NCBI GenBank assembly: GCA_016721875.1
Contig: JADKHG010000001.1
Coordinates: 124,001-188,000 of the forward strand
Direction of reading: 5' to 3'
DNA: 64,000 nt
Source: Sphingomonadales bacterium
Lineage (GTDB): Bacteria; Pseudomonadota; Alphaproteobacteria; Sphingomonadales; Sphingomonadaceae
This document shows, piece after piece, positions 17,514-26,747 of the stretch (position 1 is its first letter; each line of letters opens with the position of its first letter). The translations under genes were made by a program, and so were the position numbers. Under the pieces are notes generated by a model. That model searched no databases. It saw nothing but the letters and a program-made list of their open reading frames with translations, and was not told the origin of the DNA.

Positions 17514-18917
17514 TCACGCATTCCGCAAATACCAGTCATAATCTATCCGCGGCACTTCGCCGAAATAGCGGTCCTGTTCAGTGCGTTTGACGATACTGAA
17601 CATGTCGACAAACCGCTCGCCCAGATAGTCGCGGGCGAAGGTCGAAGCATGGAAACGATCGACTGCCGCGAACCAGTTGCTCGGCGGTTTGTCATCGCCG
17701 GAATTGTCACGGTCATAGCCATTGCCGACGACCGCGGGGCCGGGATCGGTCGCGTTCGCCATACCGTGATGCATCCCCGCCAGCACCGCTGCCACGGCCA
17801 GATAGGGGTTGGCGTCGGCGCCGCAGGCGCGGTGCTCGACATGCCGGGTCTTCGGCGCGCCTGCCGGTATGCGGAACGAAACGGTGCGGTTGTTTACGCC
17901 CCAGGTCGGCGCAACCGGCGCATAGCTGTTCGCCTTGAACCGGCGATAGCTGTTAGCGTTGGGCGCAAAGAGCGCGAAGCTGTCCCCCACATTGGCGATC
18001 ATCCCGCCAATTGCATGCCGTAGTGCGAGGGTGCCTTCGGGGTCTTCGCTGGCGAAAATGTTGTTGCCCTTGTCATCATTGATCGAGACGTGGATGTGCA
18101 TGCCGCTGCCCGCCTGATCGGCAAAGGGTTTGGCCATGAAGGTAGCCTCCAGCCCATTGCACTGGGCGGCGGCCTTCACCACGCGTTTGTACATGATGGC
18201 ATCGTCGCAGGCGCGCAGCACATCGGGCTTGTAGCAAAGCGTTAGCTCAAACTGCCCCGGCGCGAATTCCGAAATCGCGCTTTCCAGCGGTAGCCCCTGC
18301 ACATCGCAAAAGCTGTAAAGATCATCGAGAAACGGGCGGAAATCCTCCAGCTCGCGCAGGCCGTAAACCTCGACATTGCGCGGTCGGTCCTTGCTATATT
18401 CCGGTGAAGCGGGACGCACCATACCGTCGCGGCTGCGCTTGGGATCGACCAGATAGAATTCCAACTCAACTGCAACCGCAGGCACCAGCCCCTGCTCGGC
18501 ATAACGATCAACCACCAGTCCGAGCACATGGCGCGGGTCGAGATCGTGCGGGGCGCCATCAAGCTCGTAAAAATCGACAAGGAATTGCGCGGCATGGTCG
18601 CCAGCCCACGGCATTTTGACAAGCGTACCGGGGATCGGTTTCATCGAACGATCCGCATCGCCATCTTCCCAGACCAGGCCGGTTTCGACGGTATCCTGTC
18701 CGGTGATGTCCACGACAGTGATCGAACCCGGAAACATTCGTCCAGTTTCATATACGGCGAGCACTTCATGCTGGCGAAGGCGTTTGCCGCGCGGCACACC
18801 ACCAAAATCGGTGTAGATCATGTCGATCGCATCGATATCGGGATTGGCGGCGAAAAAGGCCTCAGCCTCGCTGCGCGAGGCGATGGTTGCAGATGATTTT
18901 GCTCGACGGATGTTCAT
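17514..18917 (-). CDS. puuA: Gamma-glutamylpolyamine synthetase, glutamine synthetase family (copy 1)
   Basis: A 467-residue glutamine synthetase-family enzyme. The N-terminal beta-grasp part begins IDAIDMIYTDFGGVPRGKRL. The catalytic part has VELEFYLVDP (metal-binding glutamate), SGMHIHVSI (ATP and glutamate site) and NNRTVSFRIPAGAP. In the Puu pathway it ligates glutamate to putrescine with ATP. The location between the Pot importer and PuuB supports polyamine rather than ammonia as acceptor; the alternative is another gamma-glutamylamide ligase. A second copy lies at 22023-23369, so the two may serve different amines. Confidence 0.85.
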   Translation of the reverse strand: MNIRRAKSSATIASRSEAEAFFAANPDIDAIDMIYTDFGGVPRGKRLRQHEVLAVYETGRMFPGSITVVDITGQDTVETGLVWEDGDADRSMKPIPGTLVKMPWAGDHAAQFLVDFYELDGAPHDLDPRHVLGLVVDRYAEQGLVPAVAVELEFYLVDPKRSRDGMVRPASPEYSKDRPRNVEVYGLRELEDFRPFLDDLYSFCDVQGLPLESAISEFAPGQFELTLCYKPDVLRACDDAIMYKRVVKAAAQCNGLEATFMAKPFADQAGSGMHIHVSINDDKGNNIFASEDPEGTLALRHAIGGMIANVGDSFALFAPNANSYRRFKANSYAPVAPTWGVNNRTVSFRIPAGAPKTRHVEHRACGADANPYLAVAAVLAGMHHGMANATDPGPAVVGNGYDRDNSGDDKPPSNWFAAVDRFHASTFARDYLGERFVDMFSIVKRTEQDRYFGEVPRIDYDWYLRNA

Positions 18918-18943
18918 TTCGATCTCTTTGCTATTCTGAAAAT

Positions 18944-19033
18944 GTCACTCCCGATTTGATCGGGGGTCCATGGCCAAACTTCTCGGTTTAACTTCGGTGT
19001 CAGACCATGGATTCCCGCTTTCGCGGGAATGAC
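18944..19033. repeat. Intergenic palindromic element (CCATGG type)
   Basis: The gap between the two minus-strand genes holds gtcactcccgatttgatcgg followed by ggtccatgg, then about 30 bp later ccatggattcccgctttc followed by gcgggaatgac. Each half forms its own hairpin (cccgatttgatcggg; cccgctttcgcggg), and the halves face each other around ccatgg, so the whole is a nested inverted repeat. It resembles the common dispersed repeats of sphingomonad intergenic regions. A role in mRNA stability is possible but not shown. Confidence 0.7.
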
Positions 19034-19046
19034 ACCGAGTTCAAAA

Positions 19047-20408
19047 TCAATTGTCGCACAATTCCCCCACGGCATTTCCCAGTTCCGCGACCAGCCGGTC
19101 CACCTGCACCTCGCCAGTCACCGGCGACAGCAACATCATATTGTGGAACGGCGCAAGTAAAATGCCCCGGTTGGCGAGATAGAGATGCAATGCCGCCTCC
19201 AGCCGGTGGTTCATTGCCGCACGGGCTTCGCTGCCGTTGGTGGAGGGCTTTTCGGCGCAGACAAACTCGACCCGTGCGCCGACATTGACGACATGCCATG
19301 GCAATTGATGCGCGGCGATGACGCTTTCGATGCCTTTCACCAACCGCCGCGCGAGTGTCAGCATATGGGCATAGGCCTCATGCGTTATCACTTTGCCCAG
19401 CATCGCGTGCATCGCGGTGATCGCCAGCGCATTCGCCGACAACGTCGTACCGATGCCGCTATGTCCCGACGGCCTGCTGGCGTTGAGCTTTGCCATCCGT
19501 TCGGCGATTTCGTCGCTAAAACCGTAAACGGCGGTCGGCACACCGCCACCGATCGACTTGCCAATCACCATCATGTCGGGTTGCGGGCCAAACGCTTTGC
19601 TGTGCCCGCCATAGCCCGACGAGATGGTGTGGGTTTCATCGAAAACGAGGACTGTGCCGGTTTCGCTGCACAGCCGACGCAGGGTATCGAGATAACCCGG
19701 CGCGTCGCGCACCATGCCGACATTGGTCATCACCGGCTCAGCCAACACGCAGGCAATATCGCCACGCTTCAATTCGCGTTCCAGCGCTTCGACATCGTTG
19801 AATTCGATAACGGTAGTCGTGGGCAAAAGGTCTTGCACCTGCCCGATCAGGCTGGCCCGGACCTGCGGTTCCCATCCCGATGCATGGGCACGCAAATCGA
19901 CAAAAACATCGTCGACCGCGCCATGGTAACAACCGTTAAAGATCAGGATTTTCTGGCGACCTGTGATCCCCCGGCACCAGCGGATGACTGCGCGGTTGGC
20001 TTCGCTCGCGGTGGTGGTAACCTGCCAGCGCGGAAGGCAGAACATCGCCGCCAGCATGCCGCCCAGTTCGACACCCTTTTCGGTGGGCAGCATGTAACTG
20101 AGCCCTTCACGCGCCTGCTTTGCCAGCGCATCGGCCAAAGGCTTTGGCGAGTGGCCAAACATACTGGCGGTATCGCCCAAACAGAAATCGTCGAGGACAC
20201 GGCCATCGACGGTGGTCAATGTTGCCCCTTCTGCCTTTTCTGCGACCAGCGGCACCGGGCTGGGCCAATCGAGCATCCAGTGGAAAGGCACGCCTTGAAA
20301 CCAGTTGGCCGCCGCCTGACAACCCAGTTCCAGCGAGTTGGGGTTGGCTTTACGAAAAGCTGCAACCTCGCGCGTGGCGATGCGATCAATGGCGGCGTCT
20401 GAAATCAC
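19047..20408 (-). CDS. Class III aminotransferase, GSA-aminomutase-like
   Basis: A 453-residue PLP enzyme. The PLP lysine lies in MMVIGKSIGGGVPTAVYG and the aspartate in LVFDETHTISSGYGG. The features SASMFGHSP-like GDTASMFGHSP and FNGCYHGAVDD place it nearer glutamate-1-semialdehyde aminomutase and related beta- or omega-aminotransferases than SpuC. It starts inside the puuB stop region (20405-20408 overlap), so it is co-translated with PuuB. It probably removes the second amino group from a polyamine breakdown product; the real substrate is unknown. Confidence 0.8.
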   Translation of the reverse strand: MISDAAIDRIATREVAAFRKANPNSLELGCQAAANWFQGVPFHWMLDWPSPVPLVAEKAEGATLTTVDGRVLDDFCLGDTASMFGHSPKPLADALAKQAREGLSYMLPTEKGVELGGMLAAMFCLPRWQVTTTASEANRAVIRWCRGITGRQKILIFNGCYHGAVDDVFVDLRAHASGWEPQVRASLIGQVQDLLPTTTVIEFNDVEALERELKRGDIACVLAEPVMTNVGMVRDAPGYLDTLRRLCSETGTVLVFDETHTISSGYGGHSKAFGPQPDMMVIGKSIGGGVPTAVYGFSDEIAERMAKLNASRPSGHSGIGTTLSANALAITAMHAMLGKVITHEAYAHMLTLARRLVKGIESVIAAHQLPWHVVNVGARVEFVCAEKPSTNGSEARAAMNHRLEAALHLYLANRGILLAPFHNMMLLSPVTGEVQVDRLVAELGNAVGELCDN

Positions 20409-21631
20409 AACCGGTCCTTTAATGCGTAATAGAGTAGCCCCAATGTTGCGAGCGGACGGGCGAACAGGCGTCCGCCGGGGAATGGCCGATGCGGAAGATT
20501 CGCAAACACGTCAAAACGCTCCATTGTCCCCGTCACTGCCTCGGCCAGCAATTCACCTGCAAGTGTTGTCACCAGCGCGCCATGCCCTGAAAAGCCGTGC
20601 GCGAAGAAGACGTTACCCTTGCGTCCGATATGCGGCAGCCGGTTCATGGTAACGCCAACAGGGCCGCCCCATGCATATTCTATTGGCGTATCGGCGAGTG
20701 TTGGAAACACCTCGACAATATGCTTGCGGACAAAAGCAGCAATGTCGGCAGGCGGGGTCTGCACATATTTTTCGCCTCCGCCGAACAACAATCGCTTGTC
20801 CGCAGAGAGCCTGAAATAGTTGAGCACGAAACGGCTATCGGCGACCGCTGCATCGCTGGGAAAGAGACGGTCGGCGTCGGGCAATGATGCAGTCGCCACA
20901 TTGTAATTCATGATCGGGATGGTGTGCCTGCCAAGCGCGCGATCCTGATCGTTCATCCAAGTATCGGTCGCCAGAATCACTGCGCGGGTGTCGATAGCAT
21001 CTGCAGAAACAGAGCTGTTTTCGAATATCGCAACACCAGCCGCTTTAGCCGCCTGCGCCAGCCCGAGCGCATAGTTCAGCGGATGAAAATGCCCGCCTTG
21101 GGGATCATATATCCCGCCATGATAGCCGCCGCCGTCGATATGCCTTCGCATATCCTGCGGCTGAACTATGTTCGACTCCCAGCCGAATTGCGTTGCCAGA
21201 AATTCGGAATCGCGCTGCATCGCGTCGAAATGGTCAGGTTTGTAGGCAGCTTCCAAATGACCCGCTTTCAGGTCGCACTTTATGCCATGTGTGGCGATCC
21301 GGTCCTTCACCCGCTCGACCGCACCATAAGCCAGATCGAAGATCGCCTTTGCCCGCTCGCGGCCAAATTCCGCATCGATCTCGCGCATCGACCAGCGCAA
21401 ACCCGGAATCAGCTGCCCGCCATTGCGGCCCGATGCGCCGAAACCGATGGTTTGCGCTTCGAACAGCGCGACCTGCAGCCCCTTTTCTGCGCAAGCCAAA
21501 GCCGCTGACAGGCCGGTAAAGCCGCCGCCGATGACTGCGACGTCAAATCCGCCTTCACCGGTATATGCAGGCTGCGTTTTCCACGCATTGGCGGTTGCCG
21601 CGTAATAGCTGTTGTTGAGTGGGTCACTCAT
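20405..21631 (-). CDS. puuB: FAD-dependent gamma-glutamylputrescine oxidase-like protein
   Basis: A 408-residue DAO-family FAD oxidoreductase. The Rossmann motif VAVIGGGFTGLSAALA is near residue 29-44, and GFGASGRNGGQLIPGL is the signature seen in PuuB/OrdL-type oxidases. It would oxidise gamma-glutamylputrescine to the aldehyde with release of ammonia and hydrogen peroxide. It lies in a run cupin-puuB-aminotransferase with tight spacing (15 bp upstream, 4 bp overlap downstream). The matching aldehyde dehydrogenase (PuuC) is not in the window. Confidence 0.88.
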   Translation of the reverse strand: MSDPLNNSYYAATANAWKTQPAYTGEGGFDVAVIGGGFTGLSAALACAEKGLQVALFEAQTIGFGASGRNGGQLIPGLRWSMREIDAEFGRERAKAIFDLAYGAVERVKDRIATHGIKCDLKAGHLEAAYKPDHFDAMQRDSEFLATQFGWESNIVQPQDMRRHIDGGGYHGGIYDPQGGHFHPLNYALGLAQAAKAAGVAIFENSSVSADAIDTRAVILATDTWMNDQDRALGRHTIPIMNYNVATASLPDADRLFPSDAAVADSRFVLNYFRLSADKRLLFGGGEKYVQTPPADIAAFVRKHIVEVFPTLADTPIEYAWGGPVGVTMNRLPHIGRKGNVFFAHGFSGHGALVTTLAGELLAEAVTGTMERFDVFANLPHRPFPGGRLFARPLATLGLLYYALKDRL

Positions 21632-21646
21632 CGGAGATTGGCGGAC

Positions 21647-22018
21647 CTAGTCAGGTCTACCCTCCCCTGCATTTCCAAGGTCGATGACATAGAGCTTTCG
21701 CACGGGAGTCAGATTTTCCCATACGCCCTCGAAACCCGGTTCAATCACCAGATTGCCGCCCGGACCGACTTCGACAACACTGCCATCATCCCCGGTCAGC
21801 CGCGCGCTGCCTTCCAATATCCGGCAATATTCCCATTCGGAATAACTGACGCGCCATGCACCTTCTGCACAACTCCACTCGCCAAAAAACTTCCGGCCAT
21901 CAGCGGATTCATAGGCATTGCGCGTTTCACCCGCAGGACTGCCGCTAACCAGCCGGTCAGGCGCTGGCGCGAATTTCTCACATTCAGCTGTTTCGGTTGT
22001 AAAACTGTGCACAGTCAT
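21647..22018 (-). CDS. Cupin-domain protein
   Basis: A 123-residue single-domain cupin of the short Cupin_3/DUF861 type (EYCRILEGSARLTGDDG, then VGPGGNLVIEPGFEGVWE). Proteins of this kind often stand in polyamine or amino-acid oxidation loci and are thought to bind small ligands; the histidines of classic metal cupins are mostly missing here. It sits 4 bp downstream of the second puuA-like gene and 15 bp upstream of puuB, so it is part of that operon. Its role in the pathway is not known. Confidence 0.8.
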   Translation of the reverse strand: MTVHSFTTETAECEKFAPAPDRLVSGSPAGETRNAYESADGRKFFGEWSCAEGAWRVSYSEWEYCRILEGSARLTGDDGSVVEVGPGGNLVIEPGFEGVWENLTPVRKLYVIDLGNAGEGRPD

Positions 22019-22022
22019 CGGA

Positions 22023-23369
22023 CTATACCCGCAACAACAAATGCTCGCGCTCCCAGCTGCTCACCACCGACTGATAGTTGAACAATTCATGGTCCTTTAC
22101 CGCGAAGAAGATTTCGAAAAACTCCTCGCCCAGCAAATTGCGCACCGGTTTGCACGAACTGAACCGGTCGAGTGCAGCCTCCAATGTGCGCGGCAAGGTG
22201 CGCGCGCGGTTGTAGGCGCTGCCGGTGATTGCCTTGGGCGGAACCATGCGTTCGACCATGCCGATATAGCCGCAGACCAGCGACGCGGCGATGGCGAGAT
22301 AGGGGTTCGAATCCGCGCCTGCCAGCCGATTTTCCACGCGACGGTTGTTGCGGTCTGCGATCGGAACGCGGAAACCGCACGAGCGGTTGTCCTCTCCCCA
22401 TTGCACGTTGATTGGTGCGGCGCTGTCGGGACGCATGCGACGGAAACTGTTCACATTAGGCGCAAACAAAGGCGCCACTTGCGGCAGCAAGCGCACCAAC
22501 CCGGCAATATGCCCTTTGAACAAGCTGCTGTCGCGGCCATTAGCAGTGGCGAACAAGTTCTTGCCGGTTTCGGCATCGACCACCGACTGGTGGATGTGCA
22601 TTGCGCTGCCCGGCTGCCCTGCCATCGGGTTCGCCATGAAGGTTGCGTAAACGCCATGCTCCTTGGCCACGCGGCGAACGGTGCGTTTGAACAGGAATAC
22701 TGAATCCGCCAGTCTCATCGGATCGCCGTGCATGAAGTTCACTTCGAGCTGGGCGGCACCCATTTCGTGGATCATCGTATCGATATCGAGCCCCATTAAC
22801 TCGCAATCGTCATAGATATGGTCGATGATCTCTTCATATTCGTTCATCGCCTCAAGCCCGTAGGGCTGGCTTGCGGTTTCGGCGCGACCGCTTGAGCCTG
22901 TTGGCGGAGTCAGCGGAAAGTCGGGATCGACATTCTGACTGACAAGGTAGAATTCTACCTCTGGCGCTATGATCGGCTTCCAGCCCTTTGCCGCATAGAG
23001 CCCCAGCACCTTTTTCAATATGGTGCGCGGCGCGATCTCGACCTCAGTGCCGTTGCCGTGAAAGGCATCGGCGATGACAAAGGCGGTGGGCGATTTGAAA
23101 CCGGGGGCGACACAGATTGTGTCGGGATCGGCGATCAATATCTTGTCCGGGTCTTTGTCCCAGATATCGGCTATATCTTCGGGATAATGGCCGTCGATCG
23201 TGCAGATGAAGACGCTGCCCGGAATACGCAGCGACTTATCGCGGACAGATGACAGGAATTTCTTCGCGGGCAAGACTTTGCCCCGCTGAACCCCGTTGAT
23301 ATCGGGGACGATGCATTCGACTTCGTCGATTTTATGTTCGGCGATCCAGTTCGCCAGATTGACACTCAT
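22023..23369 (-). CDS. puuA: Gamma-glutamylpolyamine synthetase, glutamine synthetase family (copy 2)
   Basis: A 448-residue glutamine synthetase-family protein with IAPEVEFYLVSQ (metal glutamate), SAMHIHQSVVD (nucleotide and glutamate site) and RRVENRLAGADSNPYLAIAA (C-terminal core). It is only moderately like copy 1 at 17514, so this is not a recent duplication. It begins the operon puuA-cupin-puuB-aminotransferase. As with copy 1, gamma-glutamylation of putrescine or another amine is inferred from neighbours. The pair could divide labour between putrescine and longer polyamines or monoamines. Confidence 0.85.
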   Translation of the reverse strand: MSVNLANWIAEHKIDEVECIVPDINGVQRGKVLPAKKFLSSVRDKSLRIPGSVFICTIDGHYPEDIADIWDKDPDKILIADPDTICVAPGFKSPTAFVIADAFHGNGTEVEIAPRTILKKVLGLYAAKGWKPIIAPEVEFYLVSQNVDPDFPLTPPTGSSGRAETASQPYGLEAMNEYEEIIDHIYDDCELMGLDIDTMIHEMGAAQLEVNFMHGDPMRLADSVFLFKRTVRRVAKEHGVYATFMANPMAGQPGSAMHIHQSVVDAETGKNLFATANGRDSSLFKGHIAGLVRLLPQVAPLFAPNVNSFRRMRPDSAAPINVQWGEDNRSCGFRVPIADRNNRRVENRLAGADSNPYLAIAASLVCGYIGMVERMVPPKAITGSAYNRARTLPRTLEAALDRFSSCKPVRNLLGEEFFEIFFAVKDHELFNYQSVVSSWEREHLLLRV

Positions 23370-23472
23370 CGGGGCTTGTGCGCCCTGCCCGTTCCTGTTT
23401 CACAACCGACCGGGCGCACCCTTTCCTTTGTTTTCAGATGCTTCTTCTGAAACGCTAGCTATCAGCTTGTGA

Positions 23473-24189
23473 TCAGAATGTATAGCTGATCGAAAATACC
23501 GCCGTCGCCTTGCTGTCACCGGGGACATAAACACCACGTTTGTTGGTGTCGATATAGGCGGCACCCAGCGTGAAACCAGCGACATCTGCAGAAATACCAA
23601 GCGACCAATCTAGCTTTTTGTCGCCGAATGCACCATCTTCAAAGCCGATCGAGGTATTGAATTTAATTGGTGAGTCCGGAATACCAACCGAGGCGGTAGT
23701 GCCGACATAGAAATTATCCTGATTGCCGATATTGTCCTGGCTCGGTGTATAGGCAGCGATCACGCCCCATTCGAGCGGACCATAAGTGGTCCCCATCTTG
23801 CCGATCAGTTCAACATAGTTGGCGCTCGAAAAACCGGGATACATGTAATAAGTCGCGCCGACGTCCCATGTCACTTCTTCGCCGCCAGAAAAGCCTGCGA
23901 ACAGATCAACTTCAATGTCGTCGCCCGGATTGTCGGCAATATTGGATGCCCAGGCACCGACATACAGTCCTGATTCGTGGCTGACAGTGATGCCCGGCTG
24001 GAAAGCGGGATCCTTCTCCGACAGCGAAACGCCGCGGAAACGGTAATCGGAAACGGCCGCAACCGTTACTTCGATATCGATCGGGCCGGCAGCTTCTTCT
24101 TCCGCATCCTGTGCGAATGCGGGAGCGGCGGCAGCGATACTACCCAGTGCCACACACGACGCGGCGAGTTTGAAAATCATTTTACGCAT
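23473..24189 (-). CDS. TorF-family putative porin (copy 1)
   Basis: A 238-residue outer-membrane beta-barrel protein of the TIGR02001 (TorF) family. ATG 24189 is selected by a good Shine-Dalgarno (aggaaggg) and begins a signal peptide ending AFAQ. The mature part starts with the hallmark VSDYRFRGVSLSEKDPAFQP and continues as alternating beta strands ending with SISYTF, a terminal phenylalanine typical of BAM substrates. It is adjacent to a paralogue. Its location at the head of the polyamine region suggests diffusion of cationic substrates across the outer membrane, which is inference only. Confidence 0.85.
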   Translation of the reverse strand: MRKMIFKLAASCVALGSIAAAAPAFAQDAEEEAAGPIDIEVTVAAVSDYRFRGVSLSEKDPAFQPGITVSHESGLYVGAWASNIADNPGDDIEVDLFAGFSGGEEVTWDVGATYYMYPGFSSANYVELIGKMGTTYGPLEWGVIAAYTPSQDNIGNQDNFYVGTTASVGIPDSPIKFNTSIGFEDGAFGDKKLDWSLGISADVAGFTLGAAYIDTNKRGVYVPGDSKATAVFSISYTF

Positions 24190-24366
24190 GGTTATCCCTT
24201 CCTGAACCATAAGGTCTACTTCCCTGTTCCTATGCGGCAACCCGTTATTATTCTGTGAAGTTCACCGCCCGCGAGGTTCTTTCGTATTAACCAAGCGCTT
24301 ACCAAAATGCAAATTGCCGCCCGGTTCCCCCACCGGACGGCAATCGCCCCCAAAAAGGGGAGTGGG

Positions 24367-25140
24367 TCAGAAGGCTACGCTGAGCGAACCAACAACACCG
24401 CCTTTGTAGATATTCTTACCCGAAATCGGGTTGAAGCCGGCTTTGTTGGTATCGACATAGCTGAGGCCAAGTGTGACCGGGCCTGTGGTGTAAGTGGCAC
24501 CCAGTGACCAGTCGGTATATTTGATCCCGCCCGAGAGGAAACTACGGGTGAAGGTGCGACCAACGCCAGCGCTGAGGCCAAGACCGGTATCCGGCACGGT
24601 ACCCGACAGACCGAAATTCATATAGAAATTGTCTTCTTTGCCAAAGCCATAGTCGAGCGCCGATTGGCTGGGGGCATAGGCGGCGGCAAGTTTGGCCGAA
24701 ACAGGGCCGATGGCCTGGGTGACGCTGCCGTAAAATTCCGCGAAATCGCTATTATATCCGGGCAGTAACTGTTCAGCACCGGGATAAAAATAATAGATCG
24801 CGCCAACATCGACGGTGGTGTCGCCAATGCTTTTCTTGAAGCCTGCAATCAGGTCGATTTCCTGATCGCCGCCAGCTGCGACATAATCGTCAATCGACGA
24901 ACCCCAGACACCGACATAGACACCCGATTCATGTGAAGCGGTAAGACCTGCCTGCACCGCGAAATTCTTGTCTGTCTGCGAGATGCCGCGGAACCGGTAA
25001 TCTGAGACAATGGCCGCCGAACCGCTGAGCGTGATGGCCTTCGCTTCTTCTTCGGCTTCTTGCGCGAAGGCAGGTGATGAAAGGGTGCCGCCGCCGAGAA
25101 CAGCGGTCAACAACAGGCTTTTGAGAGAGAGTTTACGCAT
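24367..25140 (-). CDS. TorF-family putative porin (copy 2)
   Basis: A 257-residue paralogue of the neighbouring porin: signal peptide ending AFAQ, then IVSDYRFRGISQTDKNFAVQ, HESGVYVGVWGSS and a C-terminal GSLSVAF strand. The two genes share the same order of blocks and probably arose by tandem duplication followed by clear divergence. A spacing of 177 bp suggests each may have its own promoter. It is divergent from the aminotransferase gene at 25436, with a palindrome (25269-25284) in between. Confidence 0.85.
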   Translation of the reverse strand: MRKLSLKSLLLTAVLGGGTLSSPAFAQEAEEEAKAITLSGSAAIVSDYRFRGISQTDKNFAVQAGLTASHESGVYVGVWGSSIDDYVAAGGDQEIDLIAGFKKSIGDTTVDVGAIYYFYPGAEQLLPGYNSDFAEFYGSVTQAIGPVSAKLAAAYAPSQSALDYGFGKEDNFYMNFGLSGTVPDTGLGLSAGVGRTFTRSFLSGGIKYTDWSLGATYTTGPVTLGLSYVDTNKAGFNPISGKNIYKGGVVGSLSVAF

Positions 25141-25268
25141 GGAACAACCTTCCTTGATGGATCATCATTGGGCGCAACGATTCCGCTAAGAATCGCAGCA
25201 CCGGTGTTGTTCACTGCCCGCAAACGCACGATAAGGGCCGCCGGATTTTTATGTGCTGACCATGTTTA

Positions 25269-25284
25269 TTGTGCAGGTGCACAA
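25269..25284. promoter_or_regulatory. Palindromic candidate operator TTGTGCA-gg-TGCACAA
   Basis: A perfect 7-bp inverted repeat with a 2-bp spacer in the 295-bp divergent gap between the TorF porin and the aminotransferase. The same half-site (ttgtgca) occurs in the ald-Lrp promoter region at about 28680-28690. It is a plausible binding site for a dimeric regulator of polyamine or amino-acid genes; which one is unknown. The rest of the gap shows no gene. Confidence 0.45.
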
Positions 25285-25435
25285 AAACATCAGCAGGCCC
25301 GCTTTGGCAAGACAAAAAATGCCAGCCTTGCTGTCCTTTTTGCATTTATGTGACATTTGCAACACAATGCTCTGTTGGATAATTACCTTCTTCGCTTGGC
25401 TAGCCAGCCGCCCAGCGCTTTGATATGTCGATGCA

Positions 25436-26747
25436 ATGACACGCGAAAACGACCCGCTCGCCGCCTTCTGGATGCCCTTCACCGCCAACCGAGCGTACAA
25501 GTCGCATCCCCGACAATTGGTCGCGGCGAAGGACATGCATTACACCGATGCCGCCGGCAACCGCATCCTCGATGGCACCTCAGGCCTGTGGTGCAGCAAT
25601 GCTGGCCATTGCCGCACCCCGATTGTCGAGGCCATCCACAAGACCGCCGCCAGCATGGATTTCGGTCCGACCTTTCAGCTTGGCCACCCGCATGCCTTTG
25701 AACTGGCGAGCCGCGTCGCCGAACTGATGCCAGCGGAACTCGACCGCATCTTCTTCACCAATTCGGGAAGCGAGTCGGTTGATACCGCGTTGAAGATTGC
25801 CCTCGCCGTGCAACGATCGCGCGGTCAAGCCACACGCACCCGGCTGATCGGGCGCGAACGCGGCTATCATGGCACCGGCTTTGGCGGGATTTCGGTCGGC
25901 GGTATCGTCAACAACCGCCGCTGGTGGCAGGGGCTGCCCGGCGTCGATCATCTGCCGCACACGCATGATCTGACGCGCAATGCCTTCAGCAAAGGCTTCC
26001 CGCAACAGGGTGCCGAGCTCGCCGACGAACTGGAACGACTGGTGACGCTTCACGGTGCGGAAACCATCGCAGCGGTGATTGTCGAGCCGATGGCAGGCTC
26101 CACCGGCGTGCTGGTGCCGCCTGTCGGTTACCTGCAACGGCTGCGCGACATTTGCACAAAACACGGCATCATCCTGATCTTTGACGAGGTGATCACCGCC
26201 TTTGGCCGCGTCGGCGGCGCGACCGCAAGCGGGCAATGGGGCGTGACCCCCGACATCATCACGATGGCCAAGGGTCTGACCAACGCTGCCGTGCCGATGG
26301 GTGCAGTCGCGGTCAGCCGCACGATCCACGACGATGTCGTCTATAACGCCGCAGAGGATCGAGCTGTTCCACGGCTATACCTATAGCGGCCACCCGCTAG
26401 CGAGTGCTGCCGGGATCGCGACGCTCGACCTGTACCGCGATGAGGGGCTGTTCGACAAAGCCGATGAACTGGGTGCCTATTGGGCGGATGCCGCGCACAG
26501 CCAGCGCGGCAAACCCCACATCATCGACATCCGCACCGTCGGGCTGGTCGCAGGCATAGAACTCGAACCCCGCCCCGGTGCCCCCACCAAACGCGCCACC
26601 GAACTGTTCCACGCCTGTTTCGACAATGGGTTACTGGTACGCGCAACCGGCGACATCATCGCGCTCAGCCCGCCGCTGATTTTGGACAAGAGCCATATTG
26701 ATGAGATGTTTGGGAAGATAGGGGATTTGTTGGAGGGGATTGGGTGA
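25436..26747 (+). pseudogene. Class III omega-aminotransferase with frameshift
   Basis: Two overlapping frames together give one ~437-residue beta-alanine/omega-amino acid-pyruvate aminotransferase. Frame one carries ILDGTSGLWCSNAGH, FFTNSGSESVDTALK, LIFDEVITAFGR (PLP aspartate) and IITMAKGLTNAAVPMG (PLP lysine). The family continues with ELFHGYTYSGHPLA in the next frame. The switch falls at about 26350-26360, where one nucleotide stands in place of whole codons; total length is 3n+1. It may be an inactive gene or a sequencing error. If intact it would be the third class III aminotransferase of this polyamine locus, fitting a role in GABA or beta-alanine use. Confidence 0.85.
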
